This document shows, in pieces, positions 1-9,874 of a DNA stretch of 64,000 nucleotides (position 1 is the stretch's first letter; each line of letters starts with the position of its first letter). This DNA is from Picochlorum sp. 'celeri'. Taxonomy: Eukaryota > Chlorophyta > Trebouxiophyceae. The translations under genes were made by a program, and so were the position numbers. Under the pieces are notes generated by a model that had not been told where the DNA came from, made no database searches, and saw nothing but the letters and a program-made list of their open reading frames with translations. The stretch covers positions 372,001-436,000 of the forward strand of contig JAACMV010000024.1 in the NCBI GenBank assembly GCA_010909725.1. The letters are read 5' to 3'.

Positions 1-1216
1 GGGCTGGGGGTTCTTCAAACACATATCCCCAGCATGGCATTCTATGCTGCAGTTGGGCAGCGGTCACACGCAATTTGTTGTCTAATTGCGTGGACCACGT
101 CATGCCTCGTTGAACTATTTGATCTGATCCAGCATCATATGCCTTTTGCCATTCGCGTGCCTGTCGTAGATCAAGAGCCTGGTGTTGGTCAGGGCCTTGC
201 AGCGCCAATTGGAGCAGAGGCAGTCCAGGCACCGCTGAGGGTGCCTGTTGCTTTTGAGGATCCAAAACCCAACCTGTAACAATGACGGGCATTGTCAACT
301 GCATCTGAGCTGCTTTACATGAGGCAACCACCAACCTATGCAGCTCTGGAGGCCCATAGATGTAGACTGGCTCCTTCTCTCTTGGTGTGCCCTTTCGAGC
401 ATTCATAATCGTACTCAATCCACCGGAAATACCAAAGCAATGATCCCCATGCAAATGTGTAATGAACATATGGGATATTGTAGCAGGATCAATCTGTGCA
501 GACCTGAGTTGATTTCTGGTGCCTTCCCCACAATCCACGAGGACAACAGTATCTGAATTCAGACTCAAAGCCATACTAGAAACATTCCTCCGCGATGTTG
601 GTGCACCGCTACTCGTCCCCAGCCACGTCACATGAAACGTCTCATCAGCCAATGATGAAGAGACGCCATTGATGGATGGAGCAGAAGAAGATGCTGTATA
701 GCCATTACTGCTAGTGGTGTTGTTGTTCTTCGTCTCCACAGGAGATGCAGATGCAGAAGAAGAAGAAGAAGGAGCAACGGACGCGCTCTTCGTATCACTA
801 AAACTGAGTATTCTATCCACAAGGACGGGTTTTGTACCCGTATCAGACAGCCCCAGTGCATCACACACCATCCTCAGCTGCCCAACCTTGCACTTGACCA
901 GTGCAGACTTTTTCACACCACCACCCTCCCTCAACTCACCAACCAACTCATCCACAACATCCCCATCTTCTTTCGATACATCCAATGCATACAATCGTGT
1001 ATCCAGAAGAGATCCATGATGATCCCGTCGAGAATGACTCGAGTGAACATGTACCAATGTCTCGGCAAAAGACACTCGTACACCCCTATAGCCTCCAACA
1101 CAACTACGAGGCAAGATATTCACATTCGTATTCCTTACATCCCCTGCTGTTGCGCGTGAATGGAACGATGCGCATCCCATTCGACCACGCATGTATCCTG
1201 CCATATCTCCTCTCAT
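1..1216 (-). CDS. tRNase Z (short type) with N-terminal SAP-like domain, 3' end cut by the window
   Basis: Endonuclease that removes the 3' trailer of pre-tRNAs. The minus-strand frame is open from an ATG at 1216 to the window edge, about 405 codons, so the C-terminus lies outside. Visible are the metallo-beta-lactamase Zn motif FITHLHGDHCFG, the upstream VDCGEGTRNQL, and the later HRMPCWGYVFEEP block typical of RNase Z. Residues about 100-135 (VKCKVGQLRMVCDALGLS) look like a SAP helix-extension-helix, followed by a Ser-rich linker. The first 45 residues are Arg-rich with almost no acids, so organelle targeting is plausible. An in-frame TAG lies 42 bp upstream of the chosen ATG. It is transcribed divergently from RER1. 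Family call is firm; targeting is inference. Confidence 0.9.
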   Translation of the reverse strand, partial: MRGDMAGYMRGRMGCASFHSRATAGDVRNTNVNILPRSCVGGYRGVRVSFAETLVHVHSSHSRRDHHGSLLDTRLYALDVSKEDGDVVDELVGELREGGGVKKSALVKCKVGQLRMVCDALGLSDTGTKPVLVDRILSFSDTKSASVAPSSSSSASASPVETKNNNTTSSNGYTASSSAPSINGVSSSLADETFHVTWLGTSSGAPTSRRNVSSMALSLNSDTVVLVDCGEGTRNQLRSAQIDPATISHMFITHLHGDHCFGISGGLSTIMNARKGTPREKEPVYIYGPPELHRLVVASCKAAQMQLTMPVIVTGWVLDPQKQQAPSAVPGLPLLQLALQGPDQHQALDLRQAREWQKAYDAGSDQIVQRGMTWSTQLDNKLRVTAAQLQHRMPCWGYVFEEPPA

Positions 1217-2057
1217 TCCTCGCCGTCTTCTGAAATAGAAGCAAATGGATATTTGCTATTCACATTAAATGAATAAACAAGTACGCCATGCTATCAATCA
1301 AATTTGGTCATGGTAGTATCCAGCTAGCTGGACACCACCTACATGCACATCGCAGTATCTCTCTACTATGAATCGGCTACAGTGCCATGGGGTACATGAT
1401 CAAGGTCCTCCTCCCATGCATGGGAGCAGTCTGTTCCCATGGATGCATGTGTCTTGGTGCCACCAAGAAGGTGGTGGTGGTCGTTGGCAACGTCCATCCA
1501 TCACACGCGTATACCTCGGCGACACACTGGATTTGACCGAATCCGCCATTCAGAAGTGATACCTGTATGCGAGATCAATCAGTTGGACACGCTTCATGAT
1601 GTATGAATACGAGGCTGTCATTAGATTGCTCAACACACAGATAACACGTATATACATGCATCTTTCACGTGATTTACGGATGTGCATGGAAAAGTAGTCA
1701 CCTTGAAAACAAAACAGACACGGAAGACTGTGTACGCTCTGGAAATCAGTACTCTCTGTGGCAGTGTAGTAGGACAGAATTCCAGGATAATCATATATAT
1801 GTGTTGAGTGAAGGGATACTTCGGGATCATTGTCTGTGCCAGCAGAAAGCAATCAATCAATCACAGCAAAGAAGAAGAAGAAGAAGAACACGACGAGCGC
1901 AACTCTGCCTGTGGTTGTTCGGTTGAGGTTGATCTCACAAAGTAGATAATTGATACGCGTTTTGTTCTTAGTTGACACAGATTCTGTGGTGACGGGGTTT
2001 GTGATCGCACGTCTCAAAGGGACGACCTGATAGAGGACAAGCAGTGGTCGTCCTTGT
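1217..2057. other. divergent intergenic region between tRNase Z and RER1
   Basis: No coding region is convincing here; short open frames occur on both strands but none looks like a protein family. The region presumably holds both promoters. It contains three perfect palindromes within 150 bp (see separate entry) and a short GAA/AGA microsatellite near 1866-1890. Confidence 0.6.
1319..1467. repeat. cluster of three perfect palindromes
   Basis: TCCAGCTAGCTGGA at 1319-1332, CTCCCATGCATGGGAG at 1411-1426, and CTTGGTG-C-CACCAAG at 1453-1467, all perfect. They lie about 100-250 bp upstream of the tRNase Z start. A transcription-factor dimer site, a DNA hairpin or a small structured RNA are all possible; the sequence does not decide. 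Confidence 0.75.
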
Positions 2058-2651
2058 ATGCGACCAATGTATGGGAATACGCATGTAGATGGGCATCAAA
2101 TGGGGCAACAGAATGATGATAGCGGCAAGAATGAGTCTACTGTGGTAGATCAGTGGCTGCATCGGGTGAAGAGAACGTATCAGGTGCTTTTGGACAAGAG
2201 TACCCCACGCACGCTGTACAGATGGATTGGATGGGCTGTGCTCTTGATGATATATTGTGTCAGAGTATTCTACCTGGAAGGATTTTATATTGTGACGTAT
2301 GCCATGGCAATATTCAACCTGAATTTGCTGTTGGGATTCCTGACACCGCTGGAAACCCCAAGGGATGATGGGCCAGGACTGCCATCCAAGGCAAATGATG
2401 AATTTAGACCATTTGTGAGGCGGCTGCCAGAGTTCAAGTTCTGGTATGCGAGTATTCGTTCGGTGGTGATGGGATTTTTTGCGACATTCTTCCCCATTTT
2501 TGATGTTCCAGTGTTCTGGCCAATCCTGGTCATGTATTGGTTGGTGCTCTTTTTTGTGACCATGAAACGGCAGATTAAGCATATGATTAAATATAAATAC
2601 GTTCCTTTTTCGTTTGGGAAGAAGAAATATGGCAAAGCAGGAGCAATGTAA
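2058..2651 (+). CDS. RER1: RER1 family ER-retrieval receptor
   Basis: Golgi membrane receptor that returns membrane proteins and unassembled subunits to the ER in COPI vesicles. 197 residues, the usual length. A hydrophilic N-terminus leads into QWLHRVKRTYQVLLDKSTPR and four hydrophobic segments (about 55-75, 77-97, 138-155, 158-175). The FWYASIRSVVMGFFATFF and FWPILVMYWLVLFFVTMKRQ blocks are hallmarks of the family, as is the basic tail with HMIKYKYVPF. Single exon, ATG at 2058. Its stop is only 9 bp from the convergent USB1 stop. Confidence 0.95.
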   Translation: MRPMYGNTHVDGHQMGQQNDDSGKNESTVVDQWLHRVKRTYQVLLDKSTPRTLYRWIGWAVLLMIYCVRVFYLEGFYIVTYAMAIFNLNLLLGFLTPLETPRDDGPGLPSKANDEFRPFVRRLPEFKFWYASIRSVVMGFFATFFPIFDVPVFWPILVMYWLVLFFVTMKRQIKHMIKYKYVPFSFGKKKYGKAGAM

Positions 2652-2660
2652 TAAATTAAT

Positions 2661-3449
2661 TCACGCAGCAGCCTGCCATACGCAGTGATCTTTCGCACCA
2701 ATTCTACATAAAACTCTTGTGATGTGAGTGTTCCACACGAGACGGTGCAACAGTGTGGAGCATGCTGATAACGCTTCCTTCAACCTCCCCGTGGCTGAGT
2801 TCCCTAGACACCATGCAATAGAAACGTGTATATCTGGGTTATCATAATACTTTGGGAGCCCGTGTCGAATAAAAACACGCGAGACGGATTCAATCATGTC
2901 CTCAACCATCCCACCAGGGTCTGTCACATGCAATGCAACGAATGTTCTGGTACCATCCTCGTTTACCAAGACCTTGGCAGCCCCTCCAATTCGAAGATGA
3001 AGCGCCCGTTTCTTCTTCCTGAAAGCTGCCTTCAGTTCTCTCAGCAATGACTCCATCTGTACACTGGTGATGGGAACAGTCTTTGACAGACTCACATGAA
3101 GGCACATTGTTTCTCTGTTTTTCGACGCACGAGTACCGCTCTCAATAGGATGCATACGGGACTGAGGACCCACATGAGTGGATAGATGCGATTGAAATGC
3201 ATCGTATGTTTTCCTCACACGCTCAGAATCTGGCAAGGCTATTTCTAAAAATACGTGCGTTGCATATTGGCCTTCAACGTGAGGAAATGAGCGCGTCCTA
3301 CCTTGGTGGACATCTGTTTTTTCTGCATCTTTGGTAGTTGTTGTAGTCTCTGAATCGGCATGACATGATGCCGTGTCAGTCTTCGCGGAAATTGGGGCAC
3401 TCCGTTCCTCTTCAGCACTGTCGCTGCTATATTCGGCGATGTAGTCCAT
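2661..3449 (-). CDS. USB1: USB1-like U6 snRNA phosphodiesterase
   Basis: 2H-superfamily 3'-5' RNA exonuclease that trims and end-modifies U6 snRNA in the nucleus. 262 residues, single exon. Both catalytic HxS motifs are present: LHVSLSKTVPI (about 115-125) and IHVSIAWCLGN (about 205-215), spaced as in USB1. YATHVFLEIALP before the first motif and FVALHV between them are also family-like. The first 60 residues are acidic and low in complexity. The upstream gene on this strand is the DPBB protein at 3689-4504; the two are separated by a spacer with a hairpin. Confidence 0.88.
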   Translation of the reverse strand: MDYIAEYSSDSAEEERSAPISAKTDTASCHADSETTTTTKDAEKTDVHQGRTRSFPHVEGQYATHVFLEIALPDSERVRKTYDAFQSHLSTHVGPQSRMHPIESGTRASKNRETMCLHVSLSKTVPITSVQMESLLRELKAAFRKKKRALHLRIGGAAKVLVNEDGTRTFVALHVTDPGGMVEDMIESVSRVFIRHGLPKYYDNPDIHVSIAWCLGNSATGRLKEALSACSTLLHRLVWNTHITRVLCRIGAKDHCVWQAAA

Positions 3450-3634
3450 GCATTGACTCCGGCATTACATACAGAAATATCTAATGAAATCTCATATACA
3501 GAAAGAAGAATATCTCAGTTATTGTTTGACGCTTGTGTTTGAAAAATCGTTCTCTTCCCTAAATAAAATAAAATAGCGCATGCGCATGCATGATCGCATC
3601 TTGTTCGTTTTTGAGCCTCATAGGAAAATATGGC

Positions 3635-3661
3635 CAGCCAGTATCTCACAATGACTGGCTG
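3635..3661. repeat. hairpin downstream of the DPBB gene stop
   Basis: CAGCCAGT (3635-3642) and ACTGGCTG (3654-3661) form 8-bp perfect arms around an 11-nt loop. The hairpin begins 27 nt after the minus-strand stop at 3689 and sits between two co-directional genes. It belongs to the recurring set of post-stop palindromes described in the findings. Confidence 0.7.
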
Positions 3662-3688
3662 TACCACAGTATATTCTCACTGCAATGA

Positions 3689-4504
3689 TCACTTGTTGGG
3701 AGAAGAGTACTCGAGTGGAGCTCCATAGCTTAATTTGATCGTTCCGTCTTTATACAGCTGTTCAGCAGGGACAGTTGTCTGGTACTGTGCCTGACTTTCA
3801 TCATCCACAGAATACACAGCACCTTGGCGGACACCCTTGTCATCCGTTCTCTTCACGAAAATCTTCTCATGCGGCTTTGCAGCGCCACTTGGAGGAATAT
3901 CGAATGGCGTATGATTGTCAATTTGTGGTGCGGGATTCGCAGGGTAATAATTGCATGGGACTTCTCTATACTTGAGTTTCATGCTGCCAAAGTCCTTCTT
4001 GCCGAGGCGCTCATACGCCCAGACACTTAAATCACCATGCATTTCTCCTGCTCCCTGATCCTGGCAGCACCAACGCTTATTCGAGTATGCATTCGACGGG
4101 TACTCGCATGGGCATGTGTCGACAACTCTCACTACCAGGGTTTTGGACTCATCATAGCATGCCCCTGATCTCTCCTGATATTGACCATATCCGTCTGTAA
4201 ATGATTCATTCGTGCAGCCTACTTCAAAACACTTCCCGCATGAGTTTGAGTATTCAGGGCTCAAGTCACTCACAGCAATCACGTCAAAGCCTGGGTAGAT
4301 GTCCCTGAACTGGTATCCCAAACCACAGCTCCCTCGATGAATTGACCAACCATCGGCACCAAAATATGTTGCACGACCAGATTTCCATGGACCCATGCTA
4401 TTGTCATCAGCAGAAGCTATTCCGAAGGACCACAGGGACAGGATAAAGTAGATGGCCGAGAGCCAATAACTGCCGCTGAGGTGGGTAGCGCCATGCAAAT
4501 TCAT
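3689..4504 (-). CDS. secreted double-psi beta-barrel (expansin/GH45-like) protein
   Basis: Probably an extracellular wall-acting protein. Counting from the first ATG (4504) it has 271 residues; the frame also extends a few codons upstream without an ATG. A signal peptide is clear (hydrophobic stretch ending FGIASADD). The body carries an expansin/DPBB pattern: GRATYFGADG, GSCGLGYQFRD, SCGKCFEVGC, VVRVVDTCPC and MHGDLSVWAYERLG, the last matching the conserved HxDLS element that supplies the active-site-like Asp. Many paired Cys suggest disulfides. The roughly 70-residue C-terminal part (after VPCNYYPANP) does not look like the expansin carbohydrate-binding domain, so I would not call it a true expansin. 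Barwin-like proteins are an alternative. Confidence 0.75.
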   Translation of the reverse strand: MNLHGATHLSGSYWLSAIYFILSLWSFGIASADDNSMGPWKSGRATYFGADGWSIHRGSCGLGYQFRDIYPGFDVIAVSDLSPEYSNSCGKCFEVGCTNESFTDGYGQYQERSGACYDESKTLVVRVVDTCPCEYPSNAYSNKRWCCQDQGAGEMHGDLSVWAYERLGKKDFGSMKLKYREVPCNYYPANPAPQIDNHTPFDIPPSGAAKPHEKIFVKRTDDKGVRQGAVYSVDDESQAQYQTTVPAEQLYKDGTIKLSYGAPLEYSSPNK

Positions 4505-4828
4505 GATGCAGTGCAATGATGCCTCCTTTCACTGAGTAATACCGGAATAAGTGCGCAAAGATATTTGAAATGATTACATATACAATCAATACTAGGTCAT
4601 CGCCGCCTATTTCTGTCATTTCTTTGAAGTACGAACAGTTGTCAGACTGTCTTACGTGCCACGAGGGTAGACGTCTGACACACGGGGTTGCGTGCGGGGA
4701 GGTGCCCTGTACATATCGCAGAGGGAGGTGGTTGTGACAGGTGGCAAAAGATTAGGGCATGAGAGTCCGTCGAGAATACAAACTCTGTACATTACATTCG
4801 ATATGACACAGAATTATAGATTTTATCA
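4505..4828. other. spacer between BAG6-like gene and DPBB gene, with an inverted repeat
   Basis: Presumed promoter of the DPBB gene and 3' region of the BAG6-like gene (both on the minus strand). TGTCAGAC (4640-4647) and GTCTGACA (4673-4680) form an 8-bp inverted repeat with a 25-nt spacer. No ORF is supported. Confidence 0.55.
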
Positions 4829-7444
4829 TTATTCGTCACCGAAAATGGCATCAAGGATTCCCTGAGAACCGGTGGTGGAGGGGATGGAGGCCAAGTACGC
4901 TTCTCCTGGATGGGCATCTGCAGAGGAAGAAGGCTGTGCAGAGGCACATCGTTCAATGTGCTGCTGCCATTTCTTCCGTTCTTCTTCGGAGGTAATTTCT
5001 TTCTCTAGGACTTGTTCTATGTCTACTGGGGCTTCCTGGGCTTGGCCCTGGGAGCCTCCAAACATTTGGCCCAAGAGGGGTCCAGCAGAATTCAAGAGTG
5101 CACCCAGGTTGCCTGCATCTCCAGAAGAGCCACTGCGTCGAGCGGAGCTTGCGGATCCAGCCAGCTGCCCTAGAATGTTCTGCATACTTGATCCAGAAGC
5201 TGGAGTTGGCTTTCTGGACTCTTGGCTTCCTTCCTCCTTCTTGCCAGCTACCTTTCTTCGTTTCAGACCTGCACCTAGACCGACTGGCTTTTTGGCATTC
5301 TTCTTTGATGCCGTTCCCATGGAAGACGATTCTCCGCGCTCTTTGATTGCTTCTTCTTCTTTTTTGTCTATTTTTTCTTCCTCTTTCTCTGCCAGTGCCG
5401 CCTGCTCATCATTATTGACCGGCTGCGGCTCTTCTGTAGCCACAGCTGGTTGGGGGACAGCAGTTGCTGTGTCCTGTGGAGGTGTCACAGTATCATCGTC
5501 GCGTGATGGCTCCTCTGTTGCAGCTTCCTGAGAAGCTGTATTCATCATCTGTGCAAACCTCTGTCTCAGAACATTCCCGACTTCATTCATGATTTCAGGA
5601 AGGGCAACACTGATCATGGTGTTCAAGGACTGACTGGAAGCATCCTGGTTTCCACTACTACGAAGTTGCGCTGCTGCCGCTGACAAGCCGCGTCTGATAG
5701 CCTCTCTGATCTCATTTAATATCTCATTGATATCAGTTGAGGCAATACCACGCAGAGCAGAAGAAAATATGTTGGCTAGATTCTGCCCACCTTGCGATCC
5801 ACCAAGGCTGCCTAATATCTCCTCTACTTGAGGAATAGCTCGTCGTATTTCCTCAGCAGCAGATGGTGTTGCCTGGGCGCTATCCTGTGAAGTAGGCTGT
5901 GTTCCGGCGCCCTGTGCTGGCCTTTGGGGAGGAGCCCTCATGCCTGGGAACGAACCCGCCATGCGGACATGCACCCTTGGATGGACATGAAATTGCGGGG
6001 CATTCGGTGTGTTTCCTTGCTGCTGAGCACCAGGTGCTCCTCCTTGCTGTTGAGCCCCGGCATCTGTAGCATTACCAGGTGGTCGAATGGGTATTCCCAT
6101 TGGAACAGCCATGGACACAACACCTGCCATGGACGTTGATGTTGGTACTCCCCCTGTAATCTCAGGAACCAGACTCATGACGCGATGGGCTTCCATATTG
6201 TGCAAAATCCCAACATTGGGGCGTGGCAAGTCATCCTCCATTTGAATATACCCTGGATACAGCTGAAGGAAGAAGAGATTGTTGTCGGTAAGAGCAGAGA
6301 CCAGGTATGCCATGGACCTCCCCAATTCTGCTCCAGACACTGCAAGACGAGTCAAATATCCTCCCACGAGCCGTATCTGACGAACAGTCTCTTCATGATT
6401 TGATATAGAAGACATACTACGCAATCTTTCTGCAGTCCTCAAAACTGTAGCAAGGATCCCTGATGGTGCCTCTGTCTGCCCAAGAACCCGCATGAATCGC
6501 TGTGTAAGGACACCAACTGTCACGGCTGCCACGACAATCAAATCCTCGTGAGAGATGTTCTGAACCCATTCTGTAGATGTATTATTATCTCCATCATCAT
6601 CCTCATCATCTCCATTCATCCCATGAACAGGAAAACTCTGCACACCCAAGGGAAGAGGGTCCTGACCCGCAGCCACCAAAGCCCTATTCACAACTTGCCT
6701 CGTCTCTCTATTCAATCCAGCATCACCTTGCGTCAACACGGACCGACAAGCTTGCAAAAACTGGGTCACAGCAGCAGCGAATTCTCTCGAATGTTGTTGG
6801 TCCCGAAACAGCTCCAAAGATGTTTCTTGCACAGCAGGTACTCTATCCTCACGAGTATCCTCCTCCTCCAAACGGATCAGCATTTGATTCAGAGCATCAA
6901 ACGCTGACCCCAGCCTCATATTACCCTCTTCATCAAGAGAAGGTACCCTTCCCGACAATAAACTACCCCCAATGGGATCCGTCACCTGACTCATTCTCGA
7001 ACGAAACGCGCCATCATCAAGATTCACTGCTGTAAATGGACCAGCCACACCCGCCTGACCATTCAAATTCTGCTGCAAAGATTCCGCAAAGGAGGCTATT
7101 GAATCCGCCAATCCCGGAGGAAGGATTCCAGTCGCATCAAACCCAGGCAGCCCTTGCTCTTCCTGCTGCTGCTGCTGCCCCCCAGGCGATTGCCCAGGTG
7201 GAGGAGGAGCCACCCTTGTCACCATGTGCAACACCACATTCTCCTCCCAACCAAGCGAATCCGCAGACGCTTCCTCATCCGTCAGCTCCCTCCCTCTATG
7301 CAACAAACGCTGCCTCTGCGCAGGAATACCAGTCAGCTCTTCCAAACGACCCTTCAACACGCCCACAACACCCTGCTCACTTCTGTCCACCACGACAGCA
7401 TGTGTCCCAGCCTCCACAGTACGAACCACCACTCGACACGACAT
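4829..7444 (-). CDS. BAG6/Scythe-like ubiquitin-domain protein
   Basis: BAG6 is a holdase in the cytosol and nucleus that hands tail-anchored or mislocalised hydrophobic proteins to insertion or to the proteasome. 871 residues in one uninterrupted exon. Residues 3-75 are a ubiquitin-like fold (RVVVRTVEAG ... LKGRLEELTGIPAQRQRLLHRGRELTDEEA). The middle is Pro/Gln/Gly-rich with a helical block (about 330-420, including FLQLYPGYIQMEDD) like the central BAG6 domain. A Lys-rich nuclear-signal-like stretch (GLKRRKVAGKKEE) lies near 740, and the C-terminal 60 residues (APVDIEQVLEKEITSEEERK) resemble the end of BAG6. Domain order fits; orthology is likely but the middle is too divergent for certainty. 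Confidence 0.8.
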   Translation of the reverse strand: MSCRVVVRTVEAGTHAVVVDRSEQGVVGVLKGRLEELTGIPAQRQRLLHRGRELTDEEASADSLGWEENVVLHMVTRVAPPPPGQSPGGQQQQQEEQGLPGFDATGILPPGLADSIASFAESLQQNLNGQAGVAGPFTAVNLDDGAFRSRMSQVTDPIGGSLLSGRVPSLDEEGNMRLGSAFDALNQMLIRLEEEDTREDRVPAVQETSLELFRDQQHSREFAAAVTQFLQACRSVLTQGDAGLNRETRQVVNRALVAAGQDPLPLGVQSFPVHGMNGDDEDDDGDNNTSTEWVQNISHEDLIVVAAVTVGVLTQRFMRVLGQTEAPSGILATVLRTAERLRSMSSISNHEETVRQIRLVGGYLTRLAVSGAELGRSMAYLVSALTDNNLFFLQLYPGYIQMEDDLPRPNVGILHNMEAHRVMSLVPEITGGVPTSTSMAGVVSMAVPMGIPIRPPGNATDAGAQQQGGAPGAQQQGNTPNAPQFHVHPRVHVRMAGSFPGMRAPPQRPAQGAGTQPTSQDSAQATPSAAEEIRRAIPQVEEILGSLGGSQGGQNLANIFSSALRGIASTDINEILNEIREAIRRGLSAAAAQLRSSGNQDASSQSLNTMISVALPEIMNEVGNVLRQRFAQMMNTASQEAATEEPSRDDDTVTPPQDTATAVPQPAVATEEPQPVNNDEQAALAEKEEEKIDKKEEEAIKERGESSSMGTASKKNAKKPVGLGAGLKRRKVAGKKEEGSQESRKPTPASGSSMQNILGQLAGSASSARRSGSSGDAGNLGALLNSAGPLLGQMFGGSQGQAQEAPVDIEQVLEKEITSEEERKKWQQHIERCASAQPSSSADAHPGEAYLASIPSTTGSQGILDAIFGDE

Positions 7445-7778
7445 ACTATAATATCACTAATACAAGACTATAGCTACCAAGATACCTTTCCTCGCCTTCG
7501 CTGTGTGTTCTCGAAGTTTCCAAAGTGGACTGATTCGTTCGTACTTGAAATATCTGCCCTATTTCCGACCGCTGCAATCCAAAAGAATCTTTTCTTCTCT
7601 ATATATACTAAATATTTGTGTCAACAAAGAATGAATAAAGGAATCTCATGGCAGATCTCTAAAAAGAGAGATCTGGTTGAATCTGACACCCTCATCTCAG
7701 AGCTCTGAGCCAACAGCAAAACACCAATGTGGCTACGGCGGCACTTGTCATATAATTACATACATTATATATTCAAGA
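7445..7778. other. divergent promoter region with two palindromic elements
   Basis: Between the BAG6-like gene and IGPS. It holds a hairpin, CAGATCTCT (7652-7660) and AGAGATCTG (7667-7675) with a 6-nt loop, and a perfect 14-bp palindrome CTCAGAGCTCTGAG (7696-7709). Both are 70-130 bp upstream of the IGPS start. No ORF is supported. Confidence 0.6.
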
Positions 7779-8876
7779 ATGATGGCCCAAAGCATTCATG
7801 GTGGCTATGCCTCGGCTGTGGGAGTACGGAGGAAAAGCACTTTGACAAAGACTTTGAATAGCTCTCGCCTTATGACACGCCATTGTCCCGAAATTGCAAG
7901 AGTGAATGCCGCAATTGGTAGTGAAGCATCTCAGCAAGAAGAGGAGGAGGGAGGTGACAATTCGAAGGCGTCCTCCTGAGGGAATTGGATACACAGGCGT
8001 GCGGTCCTGTGGATTTCAAGGTTCCTAGTTCCGATGAAAACAAGCCTAGGAATATATTGGAGGAGATTGTCTGGTACAAGGCGGTGGAGATTCAACGGAT
8101 GAGGCAAAGGGTGCCCTTGGCCATGCTGATGGGTCAGGCGAAGAGTGCGCCTCCAGCGAGGGATTTTATCGGTGCATTGAAGCAGAAGGCCCAGGAAACA
8201 AAGAGGCCGGGGTTGATTGCAGAGGTGAAGAAGGCGTCTCCCTCAAAGGGCGTCATTCAGCCTAATTTCGACCCAGTGAAGATTGCTCAGGCATATGAGG
8301 CTGGAGGTGCAGCCTGCTTGTCTGTTCTGACTGATTCCAAGTTCTTCCAGGGAGGATTTGAAAATCTTCAAAAGATTAGATCTGCTGGAGTCTCGTGCCC
8401 ATTGCTGTGCAAAGAGTTTATTGTTGAGGCATACCAAGTATTCAAAGCACGTGCAAGTGGTGCTGATGCTATTCTGTTGATTACAGCTGTTCTTCCAAAC
8501 TCCGACATGGAGTATCTGATCAAGTCTGCTCGCAGTGTGGGGACTGCAATGCCTCATCGAGGTCCATACTGTTGGTGAGTTGGAGAGAGTATTGAAGATT
8601 AAGGACCTTGATGGGTGCATGCTTGGCATCAATAATAGAGATTTGCAGACATTTAAAGTTGATTTGGGCAATACAGAGACCATTATGTCGATCAAGGCTG
8701 GAAAAGAGGTGTTGGACAGGGGAATGATCATGGCATCAGAGAGTGGAATTTTTGTCTATGAGGATGTGGCACGGGTGCAACAGGCTGGCTGTGATGTCAT
8801 CTTGGTGGGTGAGAGTTTAGTGAAGCAGGGTGACCCCAAGACTGGAACAGAAGAGCTGTTGCGGGTTGGAAAATAA
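7779..8876 (+). CDS. indole-3-glycerol-phosphate synthase, plastid type, reading frame broken by single-base shifts
   Basis: Converts CdRP to indole-3-glycerol phosphate in plastid tryptophan synthesis. ATG at 7779 begins a Ser/Arg-rich transit-like leader. The plant-type block [13 protein letters not shown] is followed by [19 protein letters not shown], the active-site region [38 protein letters not shown], then [28 protein letters not shown] and LASESGIF-like ([14 protein letters not shown]) to VILVGESLV. To follow the protein one must change frame near 7951, near 8000 and at about 8545 (one extra base each time). No conserved residue is lost, so consensus insertions are more likely than a pseudogene. 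Confidence 0.88.
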
Positions 8877-9260
8877 TCCTGTTGAATACATTTGCGCCTC
8901 ATGTAACCATGGCACAGAACCTGTAGAGCACAAACAACAAGATGGGAATTGACTACCGTCAACCCTCATCTTGATGGGGCGTACTTCCGCCGTCGAGCAT
9001 ACCGTCTTTATTTGTCTCGTCATGCTGTTCTTGTCCGGGCTCAGTACACTATCCAGAGGTCAGAAAATATACATTTAGTAACAGTGTAAACTGTAAGGTT
9101 GCGTAAACCATGCCGTCAGAATAGGCGTGCATACCGCCTGGTTGGAATTGCGGCTGCGACGAATGGCTGTTCTGAACGAGTCTTTTGTTTGCGATGTAAA
9201 AGCTAGGATGACATATAATTATTTAAAATTGCAGGTTAGAGAAGGAATATAAATACAAAG
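8877..9260. other. spacer between IGPS and RPL22, with a long hairpin
   Basis: No gene seen. A hairpin at 8939-8972 has 15-nt arms (12 of 15 pairs, one further G-T) around a TACC loop: AAGATGGGAATTGAC and GTCAACCCTCATCTT. It starts 62 nt after the IGPS stop. The rest is probably the RPL22 promoter and 5' UTR. Confidence 0.6.
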
Positions 9261-9737
9261 ATGGTGCAGGTTGTTCGCCGCGGTGGTTCTGCCCCAAAGA
9301 AGGCAAAGAAGACTTTGACCTTCCACATCGATTGCTCCAGACCAGTCGAGGACAGTATTATGGAAAATTGCTGCCTTTGAAAAGTTTTTAACTGATAAGA
9401 TCAAGGTTGAAGGAAAGACTGGTACGTGTGACTCCTGAAAGCATGGTGGAACGATGTCGGCCGAGTTCATGTGCGGATTCTGACACGGATGATTTGATTC
9501 TTGTAGGTGTTTTGGGGAGATAATGTCAAGGTAACCAGAGATAAGACGAGAGTCACTGTGACGAGCGAGGTGCCAATGTCCAAGAGATACCTCAAGTACC
9601 TTACAAAGAAGTTCCTGAAGAAGCATAATGTCAGAGATTGGCTCCGTGTGATTGCATCCAACAAGGATAGATCAGTATACGAGTTGAGATACTTTAACAT
9701 TGCTGATCAGGCAGAGGATGAGGAGGATGAAGAGTAA
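9261..9737 (+). CDS. RPL22: 60S ribosomal protein L22 (eL22), two single-base shifts
   Basis: Cytosolic large-subunit protein. Exon 1 begins at ATG 9261 ([17 protein letters not shown], then [16 protein letters not shown]) and ends at about 9421; the intron runs GTACGTG...TTGTAG to about 9507; exon 2 ends at 9737 with [20 protein letters not shown] and [20 protein letters not shown] and an acidic tail. As given, exon 1 goes out of frame after SIME: GGAAAATTGC needs one A fewer to read on into the family sequence. Exon 2 also has one G too many after the splice site. Both are in homopolymers, and the gene should be essential, so I treat them as sequence errors. Confidence 0.92.
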
Positions 9738-9874
9738 ATATGCATATATATTTGTTTGTAACACACAACTAGAAGAAGAAATACATCCTCATTGATTGGC
9801 TCTACTCTTTACGTGTACATATATTCAATGTAGTATACAGAGCCGACAAAAACGTTCGTCAATACTGTTCTTTC

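Noticed and set aside
1550..1926. Open frames on both strands in the tRNase Z/RER1 spacer
   Set aside because: Overlapping frames of 76-100 codons without recognisable motifs in AT-rich sequence.
8540..8550. Programmed +1 frameshift in IGPS
   Set aside because: The shift sites in this and the other genes share no slippery codon, stop codon or stimulatory pattern, and missing bases occur as well as extra ones.
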